Positions 1 through 7,233 are shown, numbered from the stretch's first letter. The stretch: DNA of 25,565 bases from CAYLQA01 sp964385695 (GCA_964385695.1 CAYLQA010000047.1:1-25565); one strand, 5' to 3'. Translations and numbers: made by a program. Notes: generated by a model not told the origin, from the sequence alone.

Positions 1-34
1 GAGACTGTGTGGGAGAGTAGGTCGCCGCCGATTA
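1..34 (+). rRNA. rrf: 5S rRNA, 3' end only (partial)
   Basis: The first bases match the conserved 3' end of bacterial 5S rRNA: a run reading GTGGGAGAGTAGGTCGCCGCC, in which GGGAGAGTAGGTC is the typical 3' strand. A strong terminator follows within ten bases, as expected at the end of an rRNA operon. The rest of the gene and operon lie before the window. The exact 3' end is uncertain by a few bases. Confidence 0.82.
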
Positions 35-41
35 CACTTTT

Positions 42-76
42 AAAAACCCTGTCACGATGTGACGGGGTTTTTTTTT
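42..76 (+). terminator. Rho-independent terminator of the upstream rRNA operon
   Basis: A nine-pair stem (CCCTGTCAC at 47-55 with GTGACGGGG at 59-67, including one T-G pair) encloses a three-base loop and is followed by nine T residues at 68-76. It lies directly after the 5S end and has no other gene to serve. This is a textbook intrinsic terminator. Confidence 0.92.
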
Positions 77-110
77 GCCTTATGTTTGACACGGGTAAAC
101 CGACACATCA

Positions 111-139
111 TTGAGCTTTCCGTGAAAAGTTGGTATAGG
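111..139 (+). promoter_or_regulatory. Possible sigma-70 promoter of glmU
   Basis: TTGAGC (111-116) and TATAGG (134-139) are separated by 17 bases. The -10 box is preceded by TGG, giving an extended -10 context. It lies after the rrn terminator and about 45 bases before the glmU start. A second TTGACA at 86-91 has no -10 at a suitable distance. This is a pattern match only. Confidence 0.4.
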
Positions 140-186
140 ATTTACTCTATCTGCACTTCTAACTAAGTCTTTTTATTGAGGAATAT

Positions 187-1206
187 ATGTCATCTCCCCA
201 TGTTACAGCCCTTATTCTTGCCGCCGGCAAGGGGACCCGGATGAAATCCGACCTGCCCAAGGTGCTGCATAATGTTTATTTTGCCCCAATGATTCATCAT
301 GTTTTGGACTTTTTGCAACCACTAGATCTAAGCAAAACAGTCGTCGTAACAGGGCATAAAAAGGAGATGGTTGAGGAATCGCTCGTTTCTTATGGTACGA
401 CCTTTGCCTTCCAGGAAAAACAGCTTGGTACCGGTCATGCTGTTTTGGCCGCCGAGGATTATATAAAGAAAGAAAAAACCACTGTTTTGATTCTCTGTGG
501 TGATACACCGCTTCTTCGCACATCCACACTGACTGCTATGATTGAGCAGCATAGCAAAGATAATGCTGTTCTTACCGTTATGTCTACAGTGAGAGATAAC
601 CCAACGAATTACGGACGCATGGTCACAGATGAGATGGGCAATCTGTTAGAAATCGTGGAGGAAAAGGATGCCTCTGCTGTTCAGCGGCAGATTAATGAGG
701 TGAACGCAGGCGTATATTGCGTTGATTCAGAGTTTTTGCTCCAGGCACTTCAGCAGCTTGATACCAACAACAGTCAGGGAGAAATGTATCTCACTGATAT
801 CGTTTCTATTGCCCATGGACAAAGCCTTGCCGTGAAGAAATTTCGTTGTGCTGATGCCCTTGAGATTTTGGGAGTTAATTCCCGCCAGGAATTAAGTCAG
901 GCCCATGATATATTGCAAAATCGCCGTTTGCAGCAACACATGGCTGACGGAGTGACCATTATTCAGCCAGATACGGTTACGATTGAACAATCGGTTACCA
1001 TCGCAGCAGATACTGTCATTTCACCCCACTGCTATCTTTCCGGTAAATCGGTAATAGCCTCGGGTGTAACAGTTGAGCCATTTTGCATGCTGCATGATTG
1101 TCAGGTTGGATCTGGGGCCACAATTGGAGCCTACTCCCATCTTCATGGGACATCCGTTGAACCTGAGATGAAATTGCCTGCGCATCATATTGATATTAAA
1201 CAATAA
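187..1206 (+). CDS. glmU: UDP-GlcNAc pyrophosphorylase (GlmU-type uridylyltransferase, acetyltransferase domain truncated)
   Basis: It transfers UMP from UTP to GlcNAc-1-phosphate to make UDP-GlcNAc, the cytoplasmic precursor of peptidoglycan and lipid A. The N-terminal nucleotidyltransferase domain (about 1-230) carries the signature LAAGKGTRMKSDLPK at 11-25, then CGDTPLL, NYGRMV, EEKDA, NAGVY and QGEMYLTD. The GlmU linker motif VNSRQELSQA follows. After about residue 255 come only a few hexapeptide coils (GVTII, VTIAADT, VIASGVTVEP, VGSGATIGAY) and the protein ends at 339 residues. Bifunctional GlmU has about 455, so the part that normally carries the acetyltransferase catalytic Lys/His/Asn residues is absent. 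The start ATG has GAGG at 178-181. No remnant of the missing half is visible downstream, so this looks like a natural short form and not a recent frameshift. Confidence 0.9.
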   Translation: MSSPHVTALILAAGKGTRMKSDLPKVLHNVYFAPMIHHVLDFLQPLDLSKTVVVTGHKKEMVEESLVSYGTTFAFQEKQLGTGHAVLAAEDYIKKEKTTVLILCGDTPLLRTSTLTAMIEQHSKDNAVLTVMSTVRDNPTNYGRMVTDEMGNLLEIVEEKDASAVQRQINEVNAGVYCVDSEFLLQALQQLDTNNSQGEMYLTDIVSIAHGQSLAVKKFRCADALEILGVNSRQELSQAHDILQNRRLQQHMADGVTIIQPDTVTIEQSVTIAADTVISPHCYLSGKSVIASGVTVEPFCMLHDCQVGSGATIGAYSHLHGTSVEPEMKLPAHHIDIKQ

Positions 1207-1248
1207 AAAATATCCTTTTCCCACCGCTCTTTTCACTGTGTTATTCCC

Positions 1249-1277
1249 TTGACTTTCACCCCTTCCAGGTTTTTAAT
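1249..1277 (+). promoter_or_regulatory. Probable sigma-70 promoter of the zapB-zapA-6S segment
   Basis: TTGACT (1249-1254) and TTTAAT (1272-1277) lie 17 bases apart in the 200-base gap between glmU and zapB. This would give a leader of about 125 bases. The rest of the gap is AT-rich with no convincing ORF. The promoter is not confirmed by any experiment. Confidence 0.5.
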
Positions 1278-1407
1278 CTTTAATTAGTTTTTAAGTGTTT
1301 TCCGAGGCCCGAGCCAGTTGTGCCGGGGATTTTGTGAGTATTTTTATACGAGTTAATTTTGAGCCGACAGCCTTTTATGGTTTGCCGTGCTCCGGTGGGA
1401 GTTTGAT

Positions 1408-1731
1408 ATGGAGTTTGATTCGGACCTGAATAAGCTGGAACTGAATGTTGAGAAGCTTCTTAACAACCTTGACGCAGTTCAAGGTGACAAGTCGAGCCTG
1501 CTTGACGATTTGGATAGGCTTAAGCAAGAGAATAAGGCACTGGAAGATGAGGTCGCGAAACTTAAGGAAGAAAAGGCTCTGATTCTTTCCAGGGTCAATT
1601 CCCTGATCGGTAATATTGAGAAATGGGAGCAAGGATCATCATCTGTTAAAGACCCTGGGGATAAAGCTGACACCGTTCCTGGAAATGGCGCTTCAACGGA
1701 TCCCGTTCAAGGTGTCTTGCTCGGTGGTTGA
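1408..1731 (+). CDS. zapB: ZapB-like coiled-coil cell division protein
   Basis: This is a small acidic protein of 107 residues. Residues about 5-75 form an almost continuous heptad coiled coil rich in Leu, Glu and Lys (for example DDLDRLKQENKALEDEVAKL). A low-complexity tail rich in Gly, Pro, Asp and Ser follows, ending in VLLGG. Size, coiled coil and position just before zapA fit a ZapB-type protein, which in other bacteria links ZapA and FtsZ at the division ring. The family is too simple in sequence to be certain by eye. An in-frame GTG lies seven codons upstream (1387), but the ATG at 1408 is preceded by GGTGGGAG at a good distance, so I chose it. It is likely co-transcribed with zapA, whose start is 59 bases downstream. 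Confidence 0.68.
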   Translation: MEFDSDLNKLELNVEKLLNNLDAVQGDKSSLLDDLDRLKQENKALEDEVAKLKEEKALILSRVNSLIGNIEKWEQGSSSVKDPGDKADTVPGNGASTDPVQGVLLGG

Positions 1732-1790
1732 TTGAGAATCATATTGCTTTCAGGGAGTTATTCTGTTAACCCTTTTCATTAGGTGCTATA

Positions 1791-2075
1791 GTGGAGCGGT
1801 TGGTCAAATTTGAGGTACTCGGCCAAGAGTATCCACTGTATACAGATGCACCGGAAGAAGACGTGCAGGAGGTTTTGCTTCTGGTCAAGTCGCAGCTTGA
1901 GGGAGCAGAACATAAATCTCCCAACGTGTTGCCGGCAAACAAACTGGCCATTGTCACCAGCTTGAATATCGCCAGCAAATATGTAAAACTGAAAAGAGAG
2001 TTTCATGAGTACAGGCAGCGGGTCGATGACACCATTGGCCAGCTGACTGACAAGATAGAGAAAAGTTATAAATAG
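1791..2075 (+). CDS. zapA: Cell division protein ZapA
   Basis: This 94-residue protein has the ZapA pattern: a short N-terminal beta part (VKFEVLGQEYPLYTDAPEE, about 5-23) for the globular head, then a long helix with ANKLAIVTSLNIASKYVKL in the middle and a C-terminal coiled-coil stretch. ZapA binds FtsZ and cross-links protofilaments at the division site. The start is GTG, with AGGTG seven bases upstream. No ATG lies at the expected N-terminus. The gene follows the coiled-coil zapB-like gene and is followed at once by 6S RNA, a linkage also seen in many proteobacteria (zapA-ssrS). Confidence 0.88.
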   Translation: MERLVKFEVLGQEYPLYTDAPEEDVQEVLLLVKSQLEGAEHKSPNVLPANKLAIVTSLNIASKYVKLKREFHEYRQRVDDTIGQLTDKIEKSYK

Positions 2076-2080
2076 ATTGT

Positions 2081-2262
2081 TTTCCCCTGCCTTGTTTGTG
2101 GGCTGGAGGAATGTTTCGAGCCAACATTTACATCGAGGGCGACTGCGCTTACCCCGATGCGTGAATTCGCTAGTTCGAAATTCCCATGAAGGGTAACAAG
2201 TACCGCCCACCTAACACGTTAGGTTCGATGTCACCTCCAGGCACGGCACAGGCGGGGGATTA
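2081..2262 (+). ncRNA. ssrS: 6S RNA (SsrS), RNA polymerase regulator
   Basis: This ~180-base non-coding segment begins five bases after the zapA stop. Its ends pair: CCCCTGCCT (2084-2092) with AGGCGGGGG (2250-2258). An inner stem pairs CTGGAGG (2103-2109) with CCTCCAG (2234-2240). Between them, CGAGCCAACATTTACAT resembles the conserved 5' strand around the open bubble of 6S RNA (E. coli GAGCCGATATTTCAT), and GAAGGGTAACAAG resembles the 3' strand (AAGGGTTACAG). The zapA-linked position supports the call. 6S RNA mimics an open promoter and sequesters sigma-70 RNA polymerase in stationary phase. The exact ends are approximate. A covariance-model search was not possible here. Confidence 0.78.
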
Positions 2263-2740
2263 TTATTGTCAGTAATCCGTTTTAAACGGTTGATATAGAT
2301 TGGGGGAGGTTTTGGCTGCCAGAAGAATTGGCTGCTTAACGAGGAAAGTAACGGCGGCTCTATTATTTGAATGTAGTGCAGAGAGTAGTAGAGCCGATGT
2401 CGATAAGAGAATGGATTCCGCAATTGCTTAAAGTATCATCAGGAGCACAAGTAACCCTGGCATAACTCAATACGTACAATGATGCATAACGGCATCATGA
2501 TTGAATAAATACCGGGTGAAATCCGTTGATATGTTTCGTTGCTGAGTGACATTCTCCTCTTTTATTATTCCTCATATCCCTCCTCTTTTTTTAATTAGTT
2601 AGATACACCTGAAGGTCTGTTCGCAGAGGTTTGATGCTCTGCTTTCTGTTTCTATGGCCCTCAGGCTTCAAGCGGTGGATTTCGACTAAGTCGAGAGCTG
2701 CCTTGCTTTTTAGATAAATTTTCATAAGGAGGTTCTCTCC
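2263..2740 (+). other. 478-base non-coding region with several hairpins, 5' of rny
   Basis: No credible coding sequence is visible on either strand. Several perfect inverted repeats stand out: CGGCTCTA (2355-2362) with TAGAGCCG (2389-2396); ATGATGC (2479-2485) with GCATCAT (2492-2498) around a six-base loop; GCAGAG (2623-2628) with CTCTGC (2637-2642), flanked by CCTGAAGG (2608-2615) and CCCTCAGG (2658-2665); and TCGACTAAGTCGA (2682-2694). The last hairpins lie within 135 bases of the rny start and may be part of its 5' leader. The rest could hold the promoter of rny or a further small RNA. I match none of it to a known riboswitch or RNA family. Confidence 0.6.
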
Positions 2741-4300
2741 GTGTCCGTACAGATAATTCTTGCAGGTATCCTGAGTTTAGCCCTTGGGGCTGTCGTAGGT
2801 TTTATTCTCCGTAAAAAAATGTCAGAAGATCGTAAGGCCAATCTTGAAGAGCAGGGAAAAAAGCTCATTGAGTCGGCCTTGTCCGAAGCAGAGCAGATCA
2901 AGAAAGAGGCTGTGCTGCAGAGCAAGGACGAAGCCCTGCAACTTAAGCAGGATGCCGAGCAGGAGGTGACAGCCCGCAAGGCAGATATTATTGAAGAAGA
3001 GAAAAGGCTGATCCAGAAGTTGGATCAAATCGAGCGCAAGATTGACCTGCTCGATAAGCGCGAGATGGAGTTGTTGAAAAGGGAGCAATCCTTTTCTAAG
3101 TTTGAAGAAAAACTTGGCTTGCGGCAAAAGGAAGTTGAAAAAATAATTGAAGAGCAGCGTTTCCAGTTGGAGAAAATCTCCGGCATCTCACGGGAAGATG
3201 CAAAAAAACAATTGACTGAGAGTATCGAAAGTGAAGCGCGGATGGAGGCAGCCAAGTCCATCGTTAAGATAGAAAACGAGATGAAAATGGAGGCCGATAA
3301 AAAGGCCAAGAACATTCTTTCATTAGCGATTGCACGTTATGCCGGCGATTACGTTGCAGAGAAGACAGTTTCCGTTGTGCCGCTGCCCAACGAAGAGATG
3401 AAAGGACGCATTATTGGCCGTGAGGGGCGTAATATCCGTGCCATTGAGGCTGCCACCGGTATTGATATCATTATTGACGATACCCCTGAGGCCGTTATTC
3501 TTTCCGGTTTCAACCCGGTACGGCGCGAGGTTGCCCGTCAGGCCCTTGAGCGCCTCATCACCGACGGCCGTATCCACCCTGCCCGTATCGAGGAGGTGGT
3601 TGACAAGGTCGGTGAAGAGCTTGAGGTCACCATGCGCGAGGCCGGAGAACAATCCACCTTTGATGTTGGCGCCCACGGTGTCAATGTTGAACTGATCAAT
3701 CTTCTGGGTCGTTTGAAGTACCGGACCAGTTACGGGCAGAATGTCCTGCAACATTCCCTGGAGGTTGCCTTTCTTTGCGGTATCATGGCGGCGGAGTTGG
3801 GACTGGATGTGAAGGTGGCCAAACGAGCCGGTCTGCTGCATGACATCGGTAAGGCTGTTGACCATGAGATCGAGGGGTCCCACGCCAGTATCGGCGCTGA
3901 TATTGCTAAAAAATATGGCGAGTCGGCTGAGGTGGTTCATGCCATTGCCGCACATCATGAGGATGTTCCGCCTGAGAGTGTGCTTGATGTCCTTGTTCAG
4001 TCTGCGGATGCTCTTTCCGGAGCGCGGCCAGGGGCTCGCAAAGAGATGCTCGAGTCCTATGTCAAGCGCCTTGAGGACCTTGAAAAAATTGCCAACTCCT
4101 TTAAGGGAGTGGAAAAATCCTTTGCCATCCAGGCAGGACGCGAGATTCGGATTGTTGTCGACAGCAGCGAAATCGGCGATGCCGAGTCGCTTCTTGTCTG
4201 TAAGGACATTGTGAAGAAGATAGAAGAAGAGTTGACATATCCGGGCCAGATTCGCGTGACAGTAATTCGCGAGACCCGGGCTGTCGAGTATGCCAAATAG
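2741..4300 (+). CDS. rny: Ribonuclease Y
   Basis: This is a membrane-anchored endoribonuclease that starts mRNA decay. The 519-residue length is typical of the family. In order: an N-terminal membrane helix (about 3-23, IILAGILSLALGAVVGFIL); a long charged coiled coil (about 25-205); a KH RNA-binding domain around 220-275 with GRIIGREGRNIRAIEAATG; and an HD phosphohydrolase domain with HSLEVAFLCG and the metal-binding LLHDIGK near 364-370. The C-terminus (PGQIRVTVIRETRAVEYAK) is the standard family ending. The start codon is GTG, with a consensus AAGGAGG at 2726-2732. It is followed directly by a folded non-coding element and then tyrS. Confidence 0.96.
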   Translation: MSVQIILAGILSLALGAVVGFILRKKMSEDRKANLEEQGKKLIESALSEAEQIKKEAVLQSKDEALQLKQDAEQEVTARKADIIEEEKRLIQKLDQIERKIDLLDKREMELLKREQSFSKFEEKLGLRQKEVEKIIEEQRFQLEKISGISREDAKKQLTESIESEARMEAAKSIVKIENEMKMEADKKAKNILSLAIARYAGDYVAEKTVSVVPLPNEEMKGRIIGREGRNIRAIEAATGIDIIIDDTPEAVILSGFNPVRREVARQALERLITDGRIHPARIEEVVDKVGEELEVTMREAGEQSTFDVGAHGVNVELINLLGRLKYRTSYGQNVLQHSLEVAFLCGIMAAELGLDVKVAKRAGLLHDIGKAVDHEIEGSHASIGADIAKKYGESAEVVHAIAAHHEDVPPESVLDVLVQSADALSGARPGARKEMLESYVKRLEDLEKIANSFKGVEKSFAIQAGREIRIVVDSSEIGDAESLLVCKDIVKKIEEELTYPGQIRVTVIRETRAVEYAK

Positions 4301-4409
4301 GGAAAACGATCCCAGGTAGCGCATCTCTGCGCGATCAGGACGTGCAGCATACTGATGTATAGCTGCCCCTCCTGCTTGCCCCGATCTGCACTACCTGAAT
4401 TCGTTTTCC
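4301..4409 (+). other. Folded ~109-base element, candidate structured RNA or palindromic repeat
   Basis: It starts on the base after the rny stop codon. GGAAAACGA (4301-4309) pairs perfectly with TCGTTTTCC (4401-4409). After a 3x3 internal loop, CAGGTAG (4313-4319) pairs with CTACCTG (4391-4397). Inside are a GCGCA/TGCGC hairpin (4319-4323 with 4328-4332) and a longer arm: GATC/GATC, AGGA/TCCT, GCAG/CTGC and ATAC/GTAT around a TGAT loop at 4353-4356. The fold is cloverleaf-like, but there is no anticodon arm or T-loop and no T-run after it, so it is neither a tRNA nor an intrinsic terminator. It does not carry the GGAA-type tetraloop motif of SRP RNA. The family is unknown to me. Confidence 0.55.
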
Positions 4410-4487
4410 AGTTTCGGAGCGGCTTTGTACTAAGTAGATTTGTAAGCAGATTGGCTTACGTTATTTCTTGATATTTGTAGGAAAAAC

Positions 4488-5705
4488 ATGAAGTTAACTA
4501 TTGAAAAACAGATTGAGCTGCTTGAGCGTGGGGCCGTAAATGTTCACTCGCGCGAGGAGTTGATCAAGAAACTTAAAAAATCAGAAGAAACCGGTAAGCC
4601 CCTGAAGATTAAGGCGGGCTTTGATCCCACTGCCCCCGATCTGCATCTTGGCCACACCGTGCTCATCCAGAAACTCAAGCATTTTCAGGATTTTGGCCAT
4701 GAGATAATTTTTTTGATCGGTGATTTTACCGGTATGATTGGTGATCCTACCGGCAAGTCCGAGACTCGAGTACCCCTGACCGTGGAGCAGGTTGCTCTGA
4801 ATGCCGAGAGTTATAAGGAGCAGGTCTTTAAGATCCTTGATCCGAATAAGACCAAGGTGGTTTTTAACTCTGTATGGCTCAATGAGCTTTCTTCCCATGA
4901 CTTTATCAAGCTTGCCGCGCAGCTCACCGTGGCCCGTATGCTAGAGCGCGAGGATTTTAAGCAGCGTTTTGAGAATGAAAAGCCCATCAGTATCCACGAG
5001 TTCATGTACCCCTTAATCCAAGGCTATGACTCCGTAGCCCTTGAAGCGGATGTCGAATTGGGTGGCACGGACCAGCTCTTCAATTTGCTCATGGGACGGG
5101 ATCTACAGCGTGTATGGGGCCAGGAGCCCCAGGTGGTCATCACCATGCCGCTGCTGGAAGGCCTTGATGGTGTGAACAAGATGAGTAAATCTCTTGGCAA
5201 CTACATCGGCATTACCGAGCCTGCCAATGATATTTACGGCAAGACCCTGTCGGTCTCCGATGAACTTATGTTCCGTTATTATGAGTTGCTCAGTGATCTT
5301 TCTAATGATGAAATTGCCGGGCTCAAGGCTGATATGGAGGCTGGTAAGCTCCACCCTAAAGCGGTGAAGCAGCAATTGGCTCGTGAATTGACCGCTCGAT
5401 TTTATGATGCCGAGGCGGCGACGCAGGCTGAGGCACATTTTGATAAGGTTTTTAAGCAGCATGAAAATCCCGAGGACATGCCTGAAGTGACTCTTGCTTC
5501 CTCTGCTGATGGGTTTTGGTTGCCAAAGCTTTTGGCCGAGACCAAGTTGGTGAAGGGTACCGGTGAGGCGCGGCGGATGATTCAGCAGAATGCTGTTTCC
5601 CTGAATGGTCAAAAGGTTAACGATATTGAGCACACCGTTACGACTGAGGGCGAGATTGTGGTCAAGGTCGGTAAACGCCGCTTTTGTCGAGTGACTTTTT
5701 CGTAA
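4488..5705 (+). CDS. tyrS: Tyrosyl-tRNA synthetase
   Basis: This cytoplasmic class I aminoacyl-tRNA synthetase charges tRNA-Tyr. The Rossmann catalytic domain has the HIGH-type motif HLGHT at 53-57 within KAGFDPTAPDLHLGHT and the KMSKS motif at 231-235. GGTDQLFN near 192-199 belongs to the Tyr/Trp synthetase fold. The C-terminal S4-like RNA-binding domain (about 340-405) includes GTGEARRMIQQNAVSLNGQ. The length (405) and the HLGHT variant fit the TyrS2/TyrZ-type form. The ATG start has AGGA six bases upstream. A small perfect hairpin (GTAAGC 4442-4447 with GCTTAC 4454-4459) sits in the leader, but no T-box or other known regulator is seen. It ends at a strong terminator and is converging with dapL. 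Confidence 0.96.
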   Translation: MKLTIEKQIELLERGAVNVHSREELIKKLKKSEETGKPLKIKAGFDPTAPDLHLGHTVLIQKLKHFQDFGHEIIFLIGDFTGMIGDPTGKSETRVPLTVEQVALNAESYKEQVFKILDPNKTKVVFNSVWLNELSSHDFIKLAAQLTVARMLEREDFKQRFENEKPISIHEFMYPLIQGYDSVALEADVELGGTDQLFNLLMGRDLQRVWGQEPQVVITMPLLEGLDGVNKMSKSLGNYIGITEPANDIYGKTLSVSDELMFRYYELLSDLSNDEIAGLKADMEAGKLHPKAVKQQLARELTARFYDAEAATQAEAHFDKVFKQHENPEDMPEVTLASSADGFWLPKLLAETKLVKGTGEARRMIQQNAVSLNGQKVNDIEHTVTTEGEIVVKVGKRRFCRVTFS

Positions 5706-5727
5706 GTTTCCCAAATGATTGTGTAAT

Positions 5728-5764
5728 AAAAAAGGGTGCCGGAAATATCCGGCACCCTTTTTTT
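5728..5764. terminator. Bidirectional Rho-independent terminator between tyrS and dapL
   Basis: A perfect ten-pair stem, GGGTGCCGGA (5734-5743) with TCCGGCACCC (5748-5757), has a four-base loop. It is flanked by six A residues on the left and seven T residues on the right. It can end transcripts from both converging genes, tyrS on + and dapL on -. Confidence 0.95.
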
Positions 5765-5790
5765 GTCAACTTTATGGTTGGTAAGGAGCT

Positions 5791-7029
5791 TTACTTACTG
5801 CCCCATTTTTCCTGAATGCGCTTAACTGCCTCCTTGACGTTCTCCCTTGAGCCAAAGGCGGAAAGTCTGAAGTAACCTTCACCGCTGGGGCCAAAGCCAC
5901 TGCCCGGTGTGCCCACAACATTGCATTCGTTGAGAAGTTTATCAAAAAAGTCCCAACTGCCCATGCCGCCTGGAGTCTTCAGCCAGATATAAGGGGCATT
6001 GACCCCGCCGTAGCAAGTGATTTTTGCCTCTTCAAGGCCGCTGCGAATCAGTTTGGCATTGGCGAGATAAAAGTCGATTACACCCTTAACCTGCTCCCAA
6101 CCCTCATCCGAATATACTGCTGCCGCAGCACGCTGAACCGGGTAGGAAACACCATTAAATTTGGTGCATTGCCTGCGGTTCCACAGCTGGTTGAGAGCAA
6201 CTTTTTCGCCGGAGGCGGTGGAGGCCACCAGCTCTTCCGGGACCACGGTCAGGCCGCAGCGCACGCCGGTGAACCCTGCGGTTTTAGAGAAAGAGCGGAA
6301 CTCAATGGCGCATTCACGGGCGCCTTCGACTTCATATATTGAGTGGGGGATACCCGTCTCGGTGATAAATGCCTCATAGGCTGCATCAAAAAGAATGATG
6401 GCGTTGTTTGCCTTGGCATAATCGACCCAGCCCTTGAGCTGTTCCTTGGTCGCTACCGTACCGGTGGGATTGTTGGGGTAGCAGAGGTAAATGAGATCCA
6501 TATCCTCATCGGGGTAGGCCGGGGCAAAGTCATTTTCCGCCGTACAGGACATGTAGACCAGTCCTTCGTAATACCCCTGTTCGTTCGCCTCACCACTGCG
6601 CCCAACCATGACGTTGGTGTCGTTATAGACCGGGTAGACCGGATCGCAGATGGCCACCTTGTTGCCAAGGTCAAAGATATCCAGGATATTGGCGGAATCG
6701 CATTTGGAGCCGTCGGAAATAAAGATCTCAGAGGGCTTGAGTTCAACACCGAGAGGGGCATAGGCCTTATCGGCGATAACCTGGCTGAGCCAGGAGTAAC
6801 CCTGCTCAGGACCATAGCCATGGAATGTCGCCCCATTAGCCAGATCATCAACGCCATCATGGAAGGCCTTAATGATTGACGGAACCAGAGGTTGCGTTAC
6901 ATCACCGATGCCTAAGCGGATCACCTGTGCCTCGGGGTTGTTCGCTGCAAACTCGTTCACCCTGCGCGCAATTTCCGGAAAGAGATAACCGGCCTTGAGC
7001 TTCAGGTAGTTTTCATTAATACGTGCCAT
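5791..7029 (-). CDS. dapL: LL-diaminopimelate aminotransferase
   Basis: This PLP enzyme converts tetrahydrodipicolinate plus glutamate directly to LL-diaminopimelate, bypassing the succinylase or acetylase steps of lysine and peptidoglycan synthesis. The N-terminus MARINENYLKLKAGYLF is the DapL family signature. Fold-type I motifs are visible: GYGPEQGY near 71, CYPNNPTG at 183-190, the PLP-contacting Asp in LFDAAYEAF near 215, and the Schiff-base lysine in SFSKTAGFTGVR at about 249. The length of 412 is normal. An in-frame ATG four codons upstream (7041) contains the ribosome binding site, because GATGAGGAA precedes the ATG at 7029, so I use the latter. It is downstream of nifJ on the same strand but separated by a terminator, so it is probably a separate unit. 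Confidence 0.96.
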   Translation of the reverse strand: MARINENYLKLKAGYLFPEIARRVNEFAANNPEAQVIRLGIGDVTQPLVPSIIKAFHDGVDDLANGATFHGYGPEQGYSWLSQVIADKAYAPLGVELKPSEIFISDGSKCDSANILDIFDLGNKVAICDPVYPVYNDTNVMVGRSGEANEQGYYEGLVYMSCTAENDFAPAYPDEDMDLIYLCYPNNPTGTVATKEQLKGWVDYAKANNAIILFDAAYEAFITETGIPHSIYEVEGARECAIEFRSFSKTAGFTGVRCGLTVVPEELVASTASGEKVALNQLWNRRQCTKFNGVSYPVQRAAAAVYSDEGWEQVKGVIDFYLANAKLIRSGLEEAKITCYGGVNAPYIWLKTPGGMGSWDFFDKLLNECNVVGTPGSGFGPSGEGYFRLSAFGSRENVKEAVKRIQEKWGSK

Positions 7030-7066
7030 TTTATTCCTCATCAGATGTAAAGAAATTTTTTAAAAA

Positions 7067-7152
7067 TTAACGCAAAGACGCAATGGGCGCAAAGCAATTT
7101 TTTTGCGAGAAAGCTTATTCCTAAGTGTAAAGTCTTCGCGCCCTTGCGTTAA
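7067..7152. repeat. Imperfect palindrome built on CGCAAAG units, upstream of dapL
   Basis: TTAACGCAA (7067-7075) is inverted at TTGCGTTAA (7144-7152), and GGGCGC (7085-7090) at GCGCCC (7138-7143). AAG (7092-7094) also pairs with CTT (7134-7136). The left arm has nine extra bases (AGACGCAAT, 7076-7084). It reads as short near-tandem units CGCAAAG, ACGCAAT, GCGCAAAG. It fills the dapL promoter region between the nifJ terminator and the dapL start. This has the character of a dispersed REP-like or MITE-like element; copies elsewhere in the genome cannot be checked here. Confidence 0.6.
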
Positions 7153-7169
7153 GCATTCTCTTTAGGCAT

Positions 7170-7203
7170 AAAAAAACCTGCCCCGATATTTCACGGGGCA
7201 GGT
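7170..7203 (-). terminator. Rho-independent terminator of nifJ
   Basis: On the minus strand ACCTGCCCCG pairs perfectly with CGGGGCAGGT (plus-strand arms 7176-7185 and 7194-7203) around an eight-base loop, and a run of T follows. It begins about 30 bases after the nifJ stop codon. Confidence 0.95.
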
Positions 7204-7233
7204 CGTATACTACAAGGCTTTGGTCAAGCCGAA

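Noticed and set aside
1779..2210. Minus-strand 143-codon frame over zapA and 6S
   Set aside because: It is antisense to zapA and runs into the structured RNA, with no family signal.
2211..2423. A possible 70-residue minus-strand protein next to 6S RNA
   Set aside because: It overlaps the 3' part of the 6S fold, has low-complexity composition and no ribosome site or known motif.
2681..2691. TTCGACTAAGT shared by the rny leader and the rrn promoter (25354-25364)
   Set aside because: Only 11 bases match, the rny copy has no -35 at the right distance, and there it is part of a small local palindrome. Probably chance.
3323..4324. A 333-codon frame on - inside rny
   Set aside because: It is a shadow of the rny reading frame with no recognisable domain and no ribosome site.
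4301..4409. tRNA, SRP RNA or T-box for the rny-tyrS element
   Set aside because: There is no T-loop or anticodon arm, no SRP GGAA-type apical motif and no T-box bulge sequence or terminator.
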